Shown here: in pieces, positions 1-7,246 of the stretch
Layout of the letters: every line of letters begins with the position of its first letter
Position numbering within the stretch: position 1 is the stretch's first letter
Source: MED-G17 sp963991985
Lineage (GTDB): Bacteria > Bacteroidota > Bacteroidia > NS11-12g > UBA9320
Reading direction: 5' to 3'
Length of the DNA: 19,594 nt
Assembly: GCA_963991985.1 (NCBI GenBank)
Contig: CAXDRX010000024.1
Location: forward strand, 1 to 19,594
Made by a program: the position numbers and the translations under genes
The notes under the pieces: model-generated
What the model was told of the DNA's origin: nothing
Databases searched by the model: none
The model's input: only the letters and a program-made list of their open reading frames with translations

Positions 1-808
1 GTCTTTGGGCCACCAAGCCAGCCTTTTTTTTCAACAAACCACTGATGGAATGAATTTTTGTGGTCTCCAAGGCTTCGTGCAGACTGAGGGGTGGAAGAAT
101 GGAGGGCAATCGCTTGGCCAACATGGTTTTTCCAGCACCTGGAGGACCAATCAAAATCACATTGTGGCCGCCCGCTGCTGCAATTTCAAGCGCCCTTTTG
201 ATGTTTTTTTGCCCTTTGACTTCTGCAAAATCATAGGGATAATTTTTTTGATTTTCGGCAAATGCCTCTCGGGTATCCACAAAGGTTGGAGCAAGGGTTT
301 TTTCTTCTTGGAAGTGTTGTATTAAGTCTTTGATGTGATCGATACCATAAACTTCCAAGTCATTGACGATGGCCGCCTCTCGGGCATTGTCCTTGGGCAG
401 AAAAAAACGCTTGAATCCTTCTTTGCGTGCCTGAATTGTTATGGGCAAGGCACCTTTGAGTGCATGCACGCTCCCATCCAATGAGAGTTCGCCCATGATG
501 AGCGTATCGCCCAAGTTATTGGCTTTGATTTGTTCAGAAGCCGCCAATATGCCCATCGCAATGGTAAGATCATAAGCGGATCCTTCCTTTCGGATGTCGG
601 CGGGGGCCAGATTCACCACAATTTTTTTTCGAGGCATTTTGAAACCATTCTGTTTCAGGGCTGTTTCAATGCGCAATTGGCTCTCTTTGATTGCATTGTC
701 TGGGAGGCCTACGATGTAATATTTCACTCCAGGGGAAATCTCTACTTCGACAGCAATGGTGGTTGCATTTACACCAAAAACTGCACTTCCATAAGTTTTG
801 ACTAACAT
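1..808 (-). CDS. YifB/ComM-family Mg-chelatase-like AAA ATPase, N-terminal part (cut by window edge)
   Basis: The minus strand reads open from an ATG at 808 to the window edge, giving 269 codons of a family that is usually about 500 residues. It begins MLVKTYGSAVFGVNA, typical of the N-terminal ChlI-like (Lon-fold) domain of YifB/ComM proteins. The ATPase domain follows, with a complete Walker A motif GPPGAGKT encoded at 125-148. The frame is uninterrupted. In naturally competent bacteria ComM is a hexameric helicase that helps branch migration during integration of transformed DNA; the role in Bacteroidota is less clear, so the function here is by family only. Walker B and the C-terminal domain lie outside the window. 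It is divergent from the gene at 1203. Identity of the family is secure; the biological role is not. Confidence 0.93.
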   Translation of the reverse strand, partial: MLVKTYGSAVFGVNATTIAVEVEISPGVKYYIVGLPDNAIKESQLRIETALKQNGFKMPRKKIVVNLAPADIRKEGSAYDLTIAMGILAASEQIKANNLGDTLIMGELSLDGSVHALKGALPITIQARKEGFKRFFLPKDNAREAAIVNDLEVYGIDHIKDLIQHFQEEKTLAPTFVDTREAFAENQKNYPYDFAEVKGQKNIKRALEIAAAGGHNVILIGPPGAGKTMLAKRLPSILPPLSLHEALETTKIHSISGLLKKKAGLVAQR

Positions 809-1202
809 GATTCGTCGTCAAATATGCGCGTTTTGGGTGAAGTACAAAAACCTCCTTTTAGAATCCAGCCCAATTCCGAGTTTGGTAAGCTCTATTTTTT
901 TCAAAAAGCGAAGGAAAAAATTCAATTCTTTTTTGTTTCCAGAAGACAAATGACCAAAATTCACCCGTTTTTGGCGCAAGTTTCTTATTGGGCAACTTTT
1001 ACAATTTATTGACAGACAACGTTTTACAATAAAAAAAGAAAAATAATAAAAAAATTCAAACAAAAGTTGACATAGATCACCTTTTGGTCCCCCAAAAAAG
1101 TTTTGTTTTCAACTACTCAGACGAAAAACAAGTCTGAATTTCAAAAAATATTTGTGGAATCGAGACTTTAAATGGTTTCGAAACAAAATTTACAACCGAA
1201 TA
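809..1202. other. 394-bp AT-rich divergent intergenic spacer with two short hairpins
   Basis: This spacer separates the divergent yifB-like gene and the secreted-protein gene at 1203. No convincing gene is seen; the overlapping small open frames on both strands have low-complexity Phe/Lys-rich translations. Two inverted repeats lie in the half nearer the plus-strand gene: TTTTGG/CCAAAA at 1082-1087 and 1092-1097, and TCAGAC/GTCTGA at 1117-1122 and 1132-1137 (9-nt loop). A weak -7-like octamer, AATATTTG, lies at 1147-1154, about 50 bp before the start. Regulatory sequence for both genes is expected here, but no full Bacteroidota promoter is clear. Confidence 0.5.
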
Positions 1203-2270
1203 ATGAAAATACAACAGCTATTTTTCCTCGCGGGTCTTTTTTGTGCTCAACTGGTTTGGGCACAAGTTCCCTTGGATTGCCTTACGCGAGTAAGTTATCA
1301 CGAAAAAAAGGAGGTTTCCTACACACTTTTGAGTGCAGCAGATTTGAATTGCCTCAGCTTCAAAGAATTGGCACAATACCACGGCCATATGCAGTTTTAT
1401 GTGGTAGACGAGTATGTAGACAGTGAAGGCGATTTGCTCTCTGACAAAACCTTTTTGGAAGAATGGCATGTGCGTGATGATTGGATGGAGGGCTATAGCA
1501 AAATTTCTGTTGGGAAAAACAGCACCCGAGTTTATGGCACTGAAGGTCAATTGCTCCATGAAGCACCAAGGGAAAGAGACGCTGATGAACCCTTTCTTTC
1601 CGAAGCACAAGCCAAAAATTATGGCTTTCTTGATTTGGGCGATTCTTTTGTTCAACAGCTAAAAAAACAACTGATTGTCAACGGTTGCCAAGTATCTGAG
1701 GACAAGGGGGTGCTTTTGGCCAAAACGCAAGGTATGGTATTTTCCTATGATCCAAGCGAAAAAACCATGTTTTACGCTTTGTACGATGCATCAGGGGTCA
1801 AAACACAAGAAATCGGTATAGAATATGCCTTGGACCAAAACAAAGAGAGCTATTACCCCGCGAGGGAAACACATTATGAATGGTTTTTGTCCGATAGCGG
1901 TTGCTGCATTCGAAAGATTACTTCTTACCGTCGTTTTCAGTTCGAAAGAGAAAACTACAATGACGAAGGCCCTCGTGTGCACACCCAAGAAAAACGATCC
2001 ACTCTAATGGACGACTTGCAAATTCTCCAAGATGCACAAGCAGAGAGCTTTCGGATTGCCAGTGAAAAATGGGAAGGAGAGCTTTTCGAAATAGAGATTT
2101 ATGACATTGCTGGAAAAATGATTGATCGGGGCTCACTCTTCGAAGGACAAAAAATGGATTTGCCCACAGCGAGCAGAGCAGGTATGTATATTTTGCACAT
2201 CAAAATAAGCGGCAAAAAGCAGAGCCTCCGCAAAAAAATACTAAAGCTTCAAAACGGAATCACCTTTTAA
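1203..2270 (+). CDS. Secreted protein with T9SS type A C-terminal sorting domain; function unknown
   Basis: A 355-residue protein. I chose the ATG at 1203 rather than an upstream in-frame start at 1152 because it opens directly with a signal peptide (MKIQQLFFLAGLFCAQLVWA, cleavage probably before QVP). The last roughly 75 residues form a T9SS type A sorting domain: IEIYDIAGKMI, then a glycine turn, GMYILHIKI and a basic end (SLRKKIL). The protein is therefore expected to cross the outer membrane by the type IX system and be released or anchored on the surface. The middle part, about 250 residues with several cysteines including a CC pair, matches no family I recognise. It is followed after 10 nt by a lipase-like gene and then a beta-propeller lipoprotein, suggesting one exported operon. 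Confidence 0.85.
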   Translation: MKIQQLFFLAGLFCAQLVWAQVPLDCLTRVSYHEKKEVSYTLLSAADLNCLSFKELAQYHGHMQFYVVDEYVDSEGDLLSDKTFLEEWHVRDDWMEGYSKISVGKNSTRVYGTEGQLLHEAPRERDADEPFLSEAQAKNYGFLDLGDSFVQQLKKQLIVNGCQVSEDKGVLLAKTQGMVFSYDPSEKTMFYALYDASGVKTQEIGIEYALDQNKESYYPARETHYEWFLSDSGCCIRKITSYRRFQFERENYNDEGPRVHTQEKRSTLMDDLQILQDAQAESFRIASEKWEGELFEIEIYDIAGKMIDRGSLFEGQKMDLPTASRAGMYILHIKISGKKQSLRKKILKLQNGITF

Positions 2271-2280
2271 AATAACCCAG

Positions 2281-3909
2281 ATGAAAAAAAATATTAAGTT
2301 TCTTTTTTTATGGTTGGCCTTTGGAGCCACCGAATTGGCCGCCCAAAATGGATTTCCGTTTTGCGACACTTGTACTTACACCTACAGCAAAGACATTCGC
2401 CCAAAATTGGTAGATACCGCTAAAACCCTACTTCCCAAGTCAAATCAAGAATTTGTAGGCTGTCCCAATGATTTGGCCGATTCCCTTCGGTATAAAAACA
2501 TCGGTTTTATACACGGCTTGGGTGGAAGCTCTGCCTCTTGGTCAAAACCGGCAGTTTGGACTGGAGAAAATTTCAAAACAGCAAAAACCGTGATCAACTA
2601 TGATGCCCTTTTGCAACATAGTTTTAACTATATCTGCGATGACATGATTCAGCCGCAACTAAAGTTAGGAGGCGAGCAAGTAAGTGACAATTTTCCGGGT
2701 AGGTGCATCCTTGATGACTTCGTCATTGCCCATAGCCAAGGCGGCATTGCAGCTCGGTTTTTGGATAGGCAATGGGATGTAAACCAAAACGGCGATTTTG
2801 GCAAAAGAACATATTTTGGTTTGGTAACTTTTGGTACCCCACATGCTGGGGCCGATATCGCCCTCACCAAATCCCAGCACAATGCTTTTGTGCAGCAAAT
2901 TGCGGGTGCCATTTTCTTGGAAAAAACTTATGGGGTAATCTTTGATTTCACCCAATCCTTTGTGGGCGCTTTTTTGGGTCTAAAGGGTTCTGATGTCATC
3001 AGCAAAATTGATACCGCCATCAAAAACAAATTGGCACCGCTCAGCTTTGGTTCGCTCCATACGCCTACCCTTGATGAAATGAAACCCAACTCTACCACCA
3101 TGAAAGAAATCAATGCACACAAAAGCAAGTTGAGAAAAGTAGCTTTCTATGGCGTAGAAGATGCCCCCGAATGTTGGAAGATTATGTCCAACATGACGGA
3201 TACGGCGGCCGCCGATTACCCTTTGTGGGGCGCCAAAAGGGACCATCATTTTCAAAGGAAAATGGAAAAAGTAAGGCATGCCCACGAAGCTGCTATAGTT
3301 GAAAAAAACCTCAAGAAAAAAAAGTTACTAAGGCGTAAAGCCGCCTTCAATGTTTTTTTTCCTCTTCACTCTTTGATTTGGATTAATGGTGTCATACGTC
3401 AACAAGTGAAGGAGGTAGAGGATGAGAACAAACACAGAAGTGAAGCAATAAATTTTTTGAACAATGCCAATACCCATTGGCGCTACCTTATTGGGGCCTA
3501 CCACAAAGACTCTTTAGAAACAAAAACCATCAACAAATACATTGTTTCTTGGCAAGAGAAATACGGTCGATTGAGCCGTTGGTATTCCCAAAAGAGAACC
3601 TTCTACAATGTAGACGAAGCCATTTCCTACAAAAACACTCGAAAAAACTCGGTCTTTAAAGTTAGAAAGGAGAAATTAGAAATTGCCCAAGAAACCCGCC
3701 AAGTGCAACTACTCTTTCCCAACGATGGGGTGGTGCTGGTGCGCAGCCAAATTGCCTTTCCGGGGGTGGGAGACCGTAAAGACAAGATGGAAGGAGACAA
3801 CCACTTTCAAGAAAGAAACAGTCTTGAAACGCTAAGAGTATTGAAGAGATTATATTTAGGAGGTTCTCAAGGCTATTACGATTCATTTTTCGCAACACCA
3901 AGACTGTAA
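2281..3909 (+). CDS. Exported alpha/beta-hydrolase (lipase-like, triacylglycerol lipase/PGAP1-like fold)
   Basis: 542 residues with an N-terminal signal peptide (MKKNIKFLFLWLAFGATELA, cleavage near AQN). The core shows lipase hallmarks: the oxyanion-hole segment FIHGLGGSSASW (about 77-88), the nucleophile elbow IAHSQGG with Ser152 (AxSxG form, as in some Bacillus lipases), and FGTPHAGADIA at about 184-194. A GDNHFQERN segment near residue 515 could supply the catalytic histidine. Between about 310 and 450 there is a long, charged, probably helical insertion with a Lys/Arg-rich stretch (LKKKKLLRRK), longer than a normal lipase lid. Substrate is unknown: lipid ester is likely, other esters possible. 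It sits 10 nt after the T9SS cargo gene and 2 nt before the beta-propeller lipoprotein. No T9SS sorting domain is visible, so its location after the inner membrane is uncertain. Confidence 0.82.
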   Translation: MKKNIKFLFLWLAFGATELAAQNGFPFCDTCTYTYSKDIRPKLVDTAKTLLPKSNQEFVGCPNDLADSLRYKNIGFIHGLGGSSASWSKPAVWTGENFKTAKTVINYDALLQHSFNYICDDMIQPQLKLGGEQVSDNFPGRCILDDFVIAHSQGGIAARFLDRQWDVNQNGDFGKRTYFGLVTFGTPHAGADIALTKSQHNAFVQQIAGAIFLEKTYGVIFDFTQSFVGAFLGLKGSDVISKIDTAIKNKLAPLSFGSLHTPTLDEMKPNSTTMKEINAHKSKLRKVAFYGVEDAPECWKIMSNMTDTAAADYPLWGAKRDHHFQRKMEKVRHAHEAAIVEKNLKKKKLLRRKAAFNVFFPLHSLIWINGVIRQQVKEVEDENKHRSEAINFLNNANTHWRYLIGAYHKDSLETKTINKYIVSWQEKYGRLSRWYSQKRTFYNVDEAISYKNTRKNSVFKVRKEKLEIAQETRQVQLLFPNDGVVLVRSQIAFPGVGDRKDKMEGDNHFQERNSLETLRVLKRLYLGGSQGYYDSFFATPRL

Positions 3910-3911
3910 TA

Positions 3912-5141
3912 ATGAGAAAAATGATCAACCTTTCAACCGTATTTGTGCTTGTGGTCCATCTTTTGGGCTGCAAGCCAGATGATGTAGCACCGGAGCAGCC
4001 GCCCATTGCTCCTCAATCTCCCGTGGTTTGGAAGAAGCCCTTAGAAATAGGCGGACTGACCAGTACACCACATTATTATCAAGGCCGCATCATCTTTGGA
4101 CATCAAGCCAAGGAAAAAAACAATTACATGATGTATTGCCTCGATGCCAAAACGGGCGATAGCATTTGGCAAACGAGAATTGTGACACCTTTTGAGTTTG
4201 ATCCCTTTGACAAGAATATGTCAGCAATACACAAGAATAAAATTGTTTTTGCTGACTCAAAAAGAATGTTCGTTTTAAACTTGGACAATGGAGAAATTTT
4301 ATGGAATTATACTGACCCACACAACTTTGGAGGGGTATGTATCATTGACGGCTACGTTTACACAGCAGATGCAGTGAATAGAAGATCTGCAACCATGTGT
4401 CGTTTTGATATGAATACCGGTGCAAAAGAGGCTTTGTTTACCATCAAGCACGGAAAAGATGAACCCGGAAGAGATTTTACCCCTTTCCTCATGGTGCCCG
4501 TGAAGTGGGTGCACCCAAGTGGTGACGAGATATTGGTGCTTCAAAATCGCAGTTATGGATACAATAGGATAGGACCAGACGGAATGTATGGTTATAGCAA
4601 AATGGATTTGATGGCATACAACCTGACGGCGGACAGCATTCTTTGGTATCGCTATGAGCTAGACAACTTTAGCAGTGGTGCCCGACCAGCGATAGACGGG
4701 AATAAAGTCTATTTTTATGGGGACCGACACGCGTATTGCATCAATCCACTCAATGGAGAGACACGCTGGAAATACTATATCGGCAATGGACCTGAAGATG
4801 ATTTCAACACGGCCAATATACTCATCATAGATGATAAACTGATCGTAAAACCAGACAATGACCATATGCACGCAGTGCACAAAGAGACTGGCGAGTTGAT
4901 ATGGAGGAACAACAATACAGCCTCGATGCCCGGTCTACTAACCGTTCATCAAGATACCATTTGGTTTGGCAGTGCAGGAATTTTGGCCATCGATGCCCAC
5001 ACCGGCAAGACCCTCATAGACCAATACAAGGCATCCAATGGGTCCTGGATATTTCCGGTGAGGCACCACCCACGCAAAGGGCTGATCTACACGAGCGATG
5101 CCAACACTTTTTATTGTCTGAATCCAAAGTATATGAAGTGA
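3912..5141 (+). CDS. Lipoprotein with PQQ-type beta-propeller repeats
   Basis: 409 residues. The N terminus has a hydrophobic stretch ending in the lipobox LLGC, with Cys20 as the predicted lipidation site, so the protein should be membrane-anchored. The body contains repeated PQQ/PQQ_2-like blades of the pattern (aromatic or C)-LD-x-x-TGD/E-x-W, for example CLDAKTGDSIWQ, LNLDNGEILWNY, INPLNGETRWKY, HKETGELIWR and IDAHTGKT, together making a beta-propeller. Such propellers may be scaffolds (as in BamB) or enzymes; no dehydrogenase-specific residues were identified, so an enzyme function or PQQ binding should not be assumed. It starts 2 nt after the lipase-like gene and is probably co-transcribed with it and the T9SS cargo. 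Confidence 0.87.
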   Translation: MRKMINLSTVFVLVVHLLGCKPDDVAPEQPPIAPQSPVVWKKPLEIGGLTSTPHYYQGRIIFGHQAKEKNNYMMYCLDAKTGDSIWQTRIVTPFEFDPFDKNMSAIHKNKIVFADSKRMFVLNLDNGEILWNYTDPHNFGGVCIIDGYVYTADAVNRRSATMCRFDMNTGAKEALFTIKHGKDEPGRDFTPFLMVPVKWVHPSGDEILVLQNRSYGYNRIGPDGMYGYSKMDLMAYNLTADSILWYRYELDNFSSGARPAIDGNKVYFYGDRHAYCINPLNGETRWKYYIGNGPEDDFNTANILIIDDKLIVKPDNDHMHAVHKETGELIWRNNNTASMPGLLTVHQDTIWFGSAGILAIDAHTGKTLIDQYKASNGSWIFPVRHHPRKGLIYTSDANTFYCLNPKYMK

Positions 5142-5168
5142 TGTACAACAGAATACAAAAGGGATTGC

Positions 5169-5176
5169 TACCTTTG
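5169..5176 (+). promoter_or_regulatory. Bacteroidota -7 element for the DUF2147 gene
   Basis: TACCTTTG is an exact match to the TAnnTTTG -7 consensus used by the Bacteroidota primary sigma factor. It ends 28 bp before the ATG at 5205, giving a leader of about 20 nt. No TTG -33 element is found at the usual spacing, so the call rests on the -7 octamer and its position in the 63-bp gap. Confidence 0.45.
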
Positions 5177-5204
5177 TTTTTCTTGATTAGACACAAAAAT
5201 TAAA

Positions 5205-5666
5205 ATGAGAAGTTTGCGCATTGCATTGTTGTTGGGCTGCCTTTTTGTAGCAAAAGCCTATGCCCAGGCCCAAGTGGCGGCCAAAGATGTTCGTGGTCTT
5301 TGGTTGGTTGAAAAAAAAGATGCCCACATCAAAGTCTACTTGGCCAAAAATGGCAAATACTATGGAAAAATTGTTTGGCTCAAGGAGCCCAACGAAAAAG
5401 ACGGAAGTCCCAAGATCGATGATGAAAATCCAGACCCCAAATTGCAAAATCGCCCTTTACAGGGATTGCTTATGCTCAAAAGTTTTCGTTTTGATGCAGA
5501 AGCAGAAGAGTGGTCGGGGGGCACCATCTACGATTCTCGTTCGGGAAAAACCTACGATGCCTACATGCGGTTTGAAGGGGAAAACAAAGATATCCTAAAA
5601 CTCACGGGCTATGTCATGGGTATTCGCCAATTTGGCAAAACCACTACCTGGAGCCGGGTAAAATAA
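5205..5666 (+). CDS. DUF2147 domain-containing exported protein
   Basis: 153 residues: a signal peptide (MRSLRIALLLGCLFVAKAYA, cleavage near QAQ) and a single DUF2147 domain. Family features seen are the opening DVRGLWLVEKKDAHIKVY, the KNGKYYGKIVWLKEPN strand, the conserved ENPDPKLQNRPLQGLLML block and the ending YVMGIRQFGKTTTWSRV. The fold is a small lipocalin-like beta-barrel; the family has no established function. Length agrees with the family. It is preceded by its own -7 element and ends one base before the stop of the convergent AI-2E-family gene. Confidence 0.93.
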   Translation: MRSLRIALLLGCLFVAKAYAQAQVAAKDVRGLWLVEKKDAHIKVYLAKNGKYYGKIVWLKEPNEKDGSPKIDDENPDPKLQNRPLQGLLMLKSFRFDAEAEEWSGGTIYDSRSGKTYDAYMRFEGENKDILKLTGYVMGIRQFGKTTTWSRVK

Positions 5667-5667
5667 G

Positions 5668-6756
5668 CTAAAGATTTTTGGTGAGTCCCTGCACCACCTT
5701 GTATCCAGCCAAAAATTCTTTGGCCACGATGCGCAAAAAGGTGTAGAGTGGAATGGCAAAAATCATGGACAAGGGCCCCGCCAAAGTGGCTGTAATCATA
5801 GAAACTGTAAAAATCTCCAGTGGATGCGCTTTCACGCTTCTTGAGAATATAGTGGGTTGAAGAACAATATTGTCCACCAATTGTGCCACCACAAAAACCA
5901 ATAATGTTTGCAGAAGATGCTGGACCATCGGTTCTGGAAAGCCCAAATCGATGTGACCCGTGAAAGTCAAAAACAAGCCCAAAATACCCCCGATGATGGG
6001 GCCAATGTAGGGCACAACATTTACCATAGCATAAAGAAAAGCAATGAAAAAGGCATTGTGTACACCAACAATGCTTAATCCTGCAACCACTATGGTGAAT
6101 ATACACACAAACTGAGCGAGCAAACCCAAAAAATATCTTGACAAAAGATGCTTGGTTCTGGCAAATACATTTTCTACCTGTGCCAAGTATTTGTCTGGAC
6201 TCAATGCCTGAATGCTGTTGTTCAATATGTAGCTGTCCTTGAGCAAAAAGAAGGAAATGAAAGAAACAGAAAACAACCAAACAAAAGTTTGTCCCAATTG
6301 AGCCAAAATGGAATGCAAGAAAAGCGGCACATTTTGAATATCGAAATAAGACAAAAAGCCGGTTTGAATTTCTTCCGGAGTGGGAACCGATACCCCTTTG
6401 TCATTCAGTCGGTCTAAGAAAGTGAACATTTGGCTTTGCATCACTTCAAAAACATCACCGTAGTCGGCTTTGGCCAAAACTTCGGCCTGCTTGGCCAAAG
6501 TAGGAATTAAAATCCAAGCCAAACCTACCAAAACAGAAAGAATGGTGACCAGCGTAAGCAAAGCCTTGATGCCGTTGGGCAAAGATTTTTGCTTCACCTT
6601 AATCATGCCTAAAGCCTTGAACAAAGGCCTGCCAATCAAAGACATGATAATGGCCACCACAAAGTAGCGCACCACATTTCGAACATTCCACAAAGCAAAG
6701 CCCAACAAAAGAAGGCCGACAAAAACAGCGATATTTCTAAAAATTTTATTTTTCAT
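5668..6756 (-). CDS. AI-2E family transporter (PerM/YdiK-type multipass membrane protein)
   Basis: 362 residues with about seven or eight hydrophobic segments. Family signatures include the N-terminal helices (IAVFVGLLLLGFALW), the segment VVPYIGPIIGGILGLF in the middle, and a C-terminal PTIFSRSVKAHPLEIF followed by GPLSMIFAIPLYTFLRIV. The family was named for a proposed autoinducer-2 exporter (TqsA), but members include Na+/H+ antiporters and proteins of unknown substrate; quorum sensing should not be inferred. Its ATG overlaps the last 11 bp of methylmalonyl-CoA epimerase in another frame, so translation is probably coupled. Its 3' end meets the DUF2147 gene with a single base between stops and no visible terminator. 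Confidence 0.9.
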   Translation of the reverse strand: MKNKIFRNIAVFVGLLLLGFALWNVRNVVRYFVVAIIMSLIGRPLFKALGMIKVKQKSLPNGIKALLTLVTILSVLVGLAWILIPTLAKQAEVLAKADYGDVFEVMQSQMFTFLDRLNDKGVSVPTPEEIQTGFLSYFDIQNVPLFLHSILAQLGQTFVWLFSVSFISFFLLKDSYILNNSIQALSPDKYLAQVENVFARTKHLLSRYFLGLLAQFVCIFTIVVAGLSIVGVHNAFFIAFLYAMVNVVPYIGPIIGGILGLFLTFTGHIDLGFPEPMVQHLLQTLLVFVVAQLVDNIVLQPTIFSRSVKAHPLEIFTVSMITATLAGPLSMIFAIPLYTFLRIVAKEFLAGYKVVQGLTKNL

Positions 6757-7159
6757 TTTTCAAGTCTGCACACAACTCCACCAAAACGCCCATCGTATCT
6801 TTGGGATGCAAGAAAGCAATTTCTTTGCGATCGGCACCTATTTTTGGTGTTTTATGGATCAATTGGATGCCTTCAGAAGCGTAAAAGTCCAATTTTTTTT
6901 GAATGCCAAAGACATCAAAAGCAATGTGATGAATGCCCTCCCCATTTTTGTCCAAAAATTTTTGCAAGGTGCTTTCTTTTTTTGTGGGGCACAAAAGTTC
7001 GATTTTACATTCGCCTATTTGGTAAAAAACAGTTGTGACCATTTCCGATTCCACCACTTCTGTTTTGTAGGGTTCTTTGCCCAGCAGAAGGTTGAATTTT
7101 GGAATGGCTTCGGCCAAATTTTGAACAGCAATGCCGATATGATCAATTTTATTTATCAT
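6746..7159 (-). CDS. mce: Methylmalonyl-CoA epimerase
   Basis: 137 residues, the normal size for this single-domain VOC (glyoxalase-fold) metalloenzyme. It interconverts the (S) and (R) forms of methylmalonyl-CoA, linking propionyl-CoA carboxylase to methylmalonyl-CoA mutase in the propionyl-/succinyl-CoA route. Visible family features are DHIGIAV at the N terminus (His7), KIELL near 52-56, GEGIHHIAFDV at 74-84 and GVLVELC at 124-130; His7, the glutamate of KIELL, one of His77/His78 and Glu128 are the probable metal ligands. Carboxylase and mutase are not adjacent, though an acyl-CoA carboxylase subunit lies at 16758-18314. It is divergent from iscS and is probably co-transcribed with the downstream AI-2E-family gene. 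Confidence 0.93.
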   Translation of the reverse strand: MINKIDHIGIAVQNLAEAIPKFNLLLGKEPYKTEVVESEMVTTVFYQIGECKIELLCPTKKESTLQKFLDKNGEGIHHIAFDVFGIQKKLDFYASEGIQLIHKTPKIGADRKEIAFLHPKDTMGVLVELCADLKNEK

Positions 7160-7184
7160 TCATTCAAAAATTGAAAACCATTTT

Positions 7185-7192
7185 CAAAGATA
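7185..7192 (-). promoter_or_regulatory. Bacteroidota -7 element for mce
   Basis: On the minus strand this reads TATCTTTG, an exact TAnnTTTG match, 25 bp upstream of the mce ATG. It would start transcription about 20 nt before the gene. No TTG -33 element is visible at the proper distance on this strand. Confidence 0.42.
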
Positions 7193-7198
7193 GGAAGT

Positions 7199-7206
7199 TA
7201 TATTTG
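7199..7206 (+). promoter_or_regulatory. Bacteroidota -7 element for the isc operon
   Basis: TATATTTG is an exact TAnnTTTG match 40 bp before the iscS ATG. The nearest TTG (7171-7173) leaves a 25-bp spacer, slightly longer than the usual 17-23 bp. It lies back to back with the mce -7 element, only 6 bp away. Confidence 0.48.
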
Positions 7207-7209
7207 TTG

Positions 7210-7224
7210 TTAGATTTAATCTAA
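7210..7224. promoter_or_regulatory. Perfect 7-1-7 palindrome, candidate operator of the isc operon
   Basis: TTAGATT-T-AATCTAA is a perfect 15-bp palindrome 3 bp downstream of the isc -7 element, covering the expected transcription start. A third half-site, TTAG at 7232-7235, continues the series TTAG/CTAA/TTAG with an exact 11-bp repeat. Outer TTAG...CTAA half-sites resemble those of DtxR/IdeR/MntR-family metal-responsive repressors, and the 7-1-7 geometry is like a Fur box, but the bases are not the E. coli Fur consensus. A repressor bound here would block transcription. The regulator identity is inference. Confidence 0.42.
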
Positions 7225-7246
7225 ATTAAACTTAGAAAAATCAAAG

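Noticed and set aside
819..847. Possible promoter for the yifB-like gene (CATATTTG with TTG 18 bp upstream on the minus strand)
   Set aside because: The -7 octamer has one mismatch and ends only 10 bp before the ATG, which would leave almost no leader. Too weak to list.
818..1063. Overlapping small frames on both strands of the 809-1202 spacer
   Set aside because: Low-complexity Phe/Lys-rich translations, mutually overlapping, no domain and no good start context; they result from AT-rich sequence.
1010..1075. Two TTGACA-like sequences resembling E. coli -35 boxes
   Set aside because: No properly spaced TATAAT, and Bacteroidota use different promoter elements.
1152..1202. Longer start for the T9SS cargo (17 extra residues)
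   Set aside because: The extension WNRDFKWFRNKIYNRI is charged and would bury the signal peptide; the ATG at 1203 is better.
5609..6280. 223-residue minus-strand frame overlapping the AI-2E-family gene
   Set aside because: It is a shadow in another frame, rich in His, Cys and Phe without a domain; the overlapping gene has a clear family identity.
5668..6756. Quorum-sensing interpretation of the AI-2E family gene
   Set aside because: The family name is historical; there is no luxS or autoinducer gene nearby and many members have other roles.
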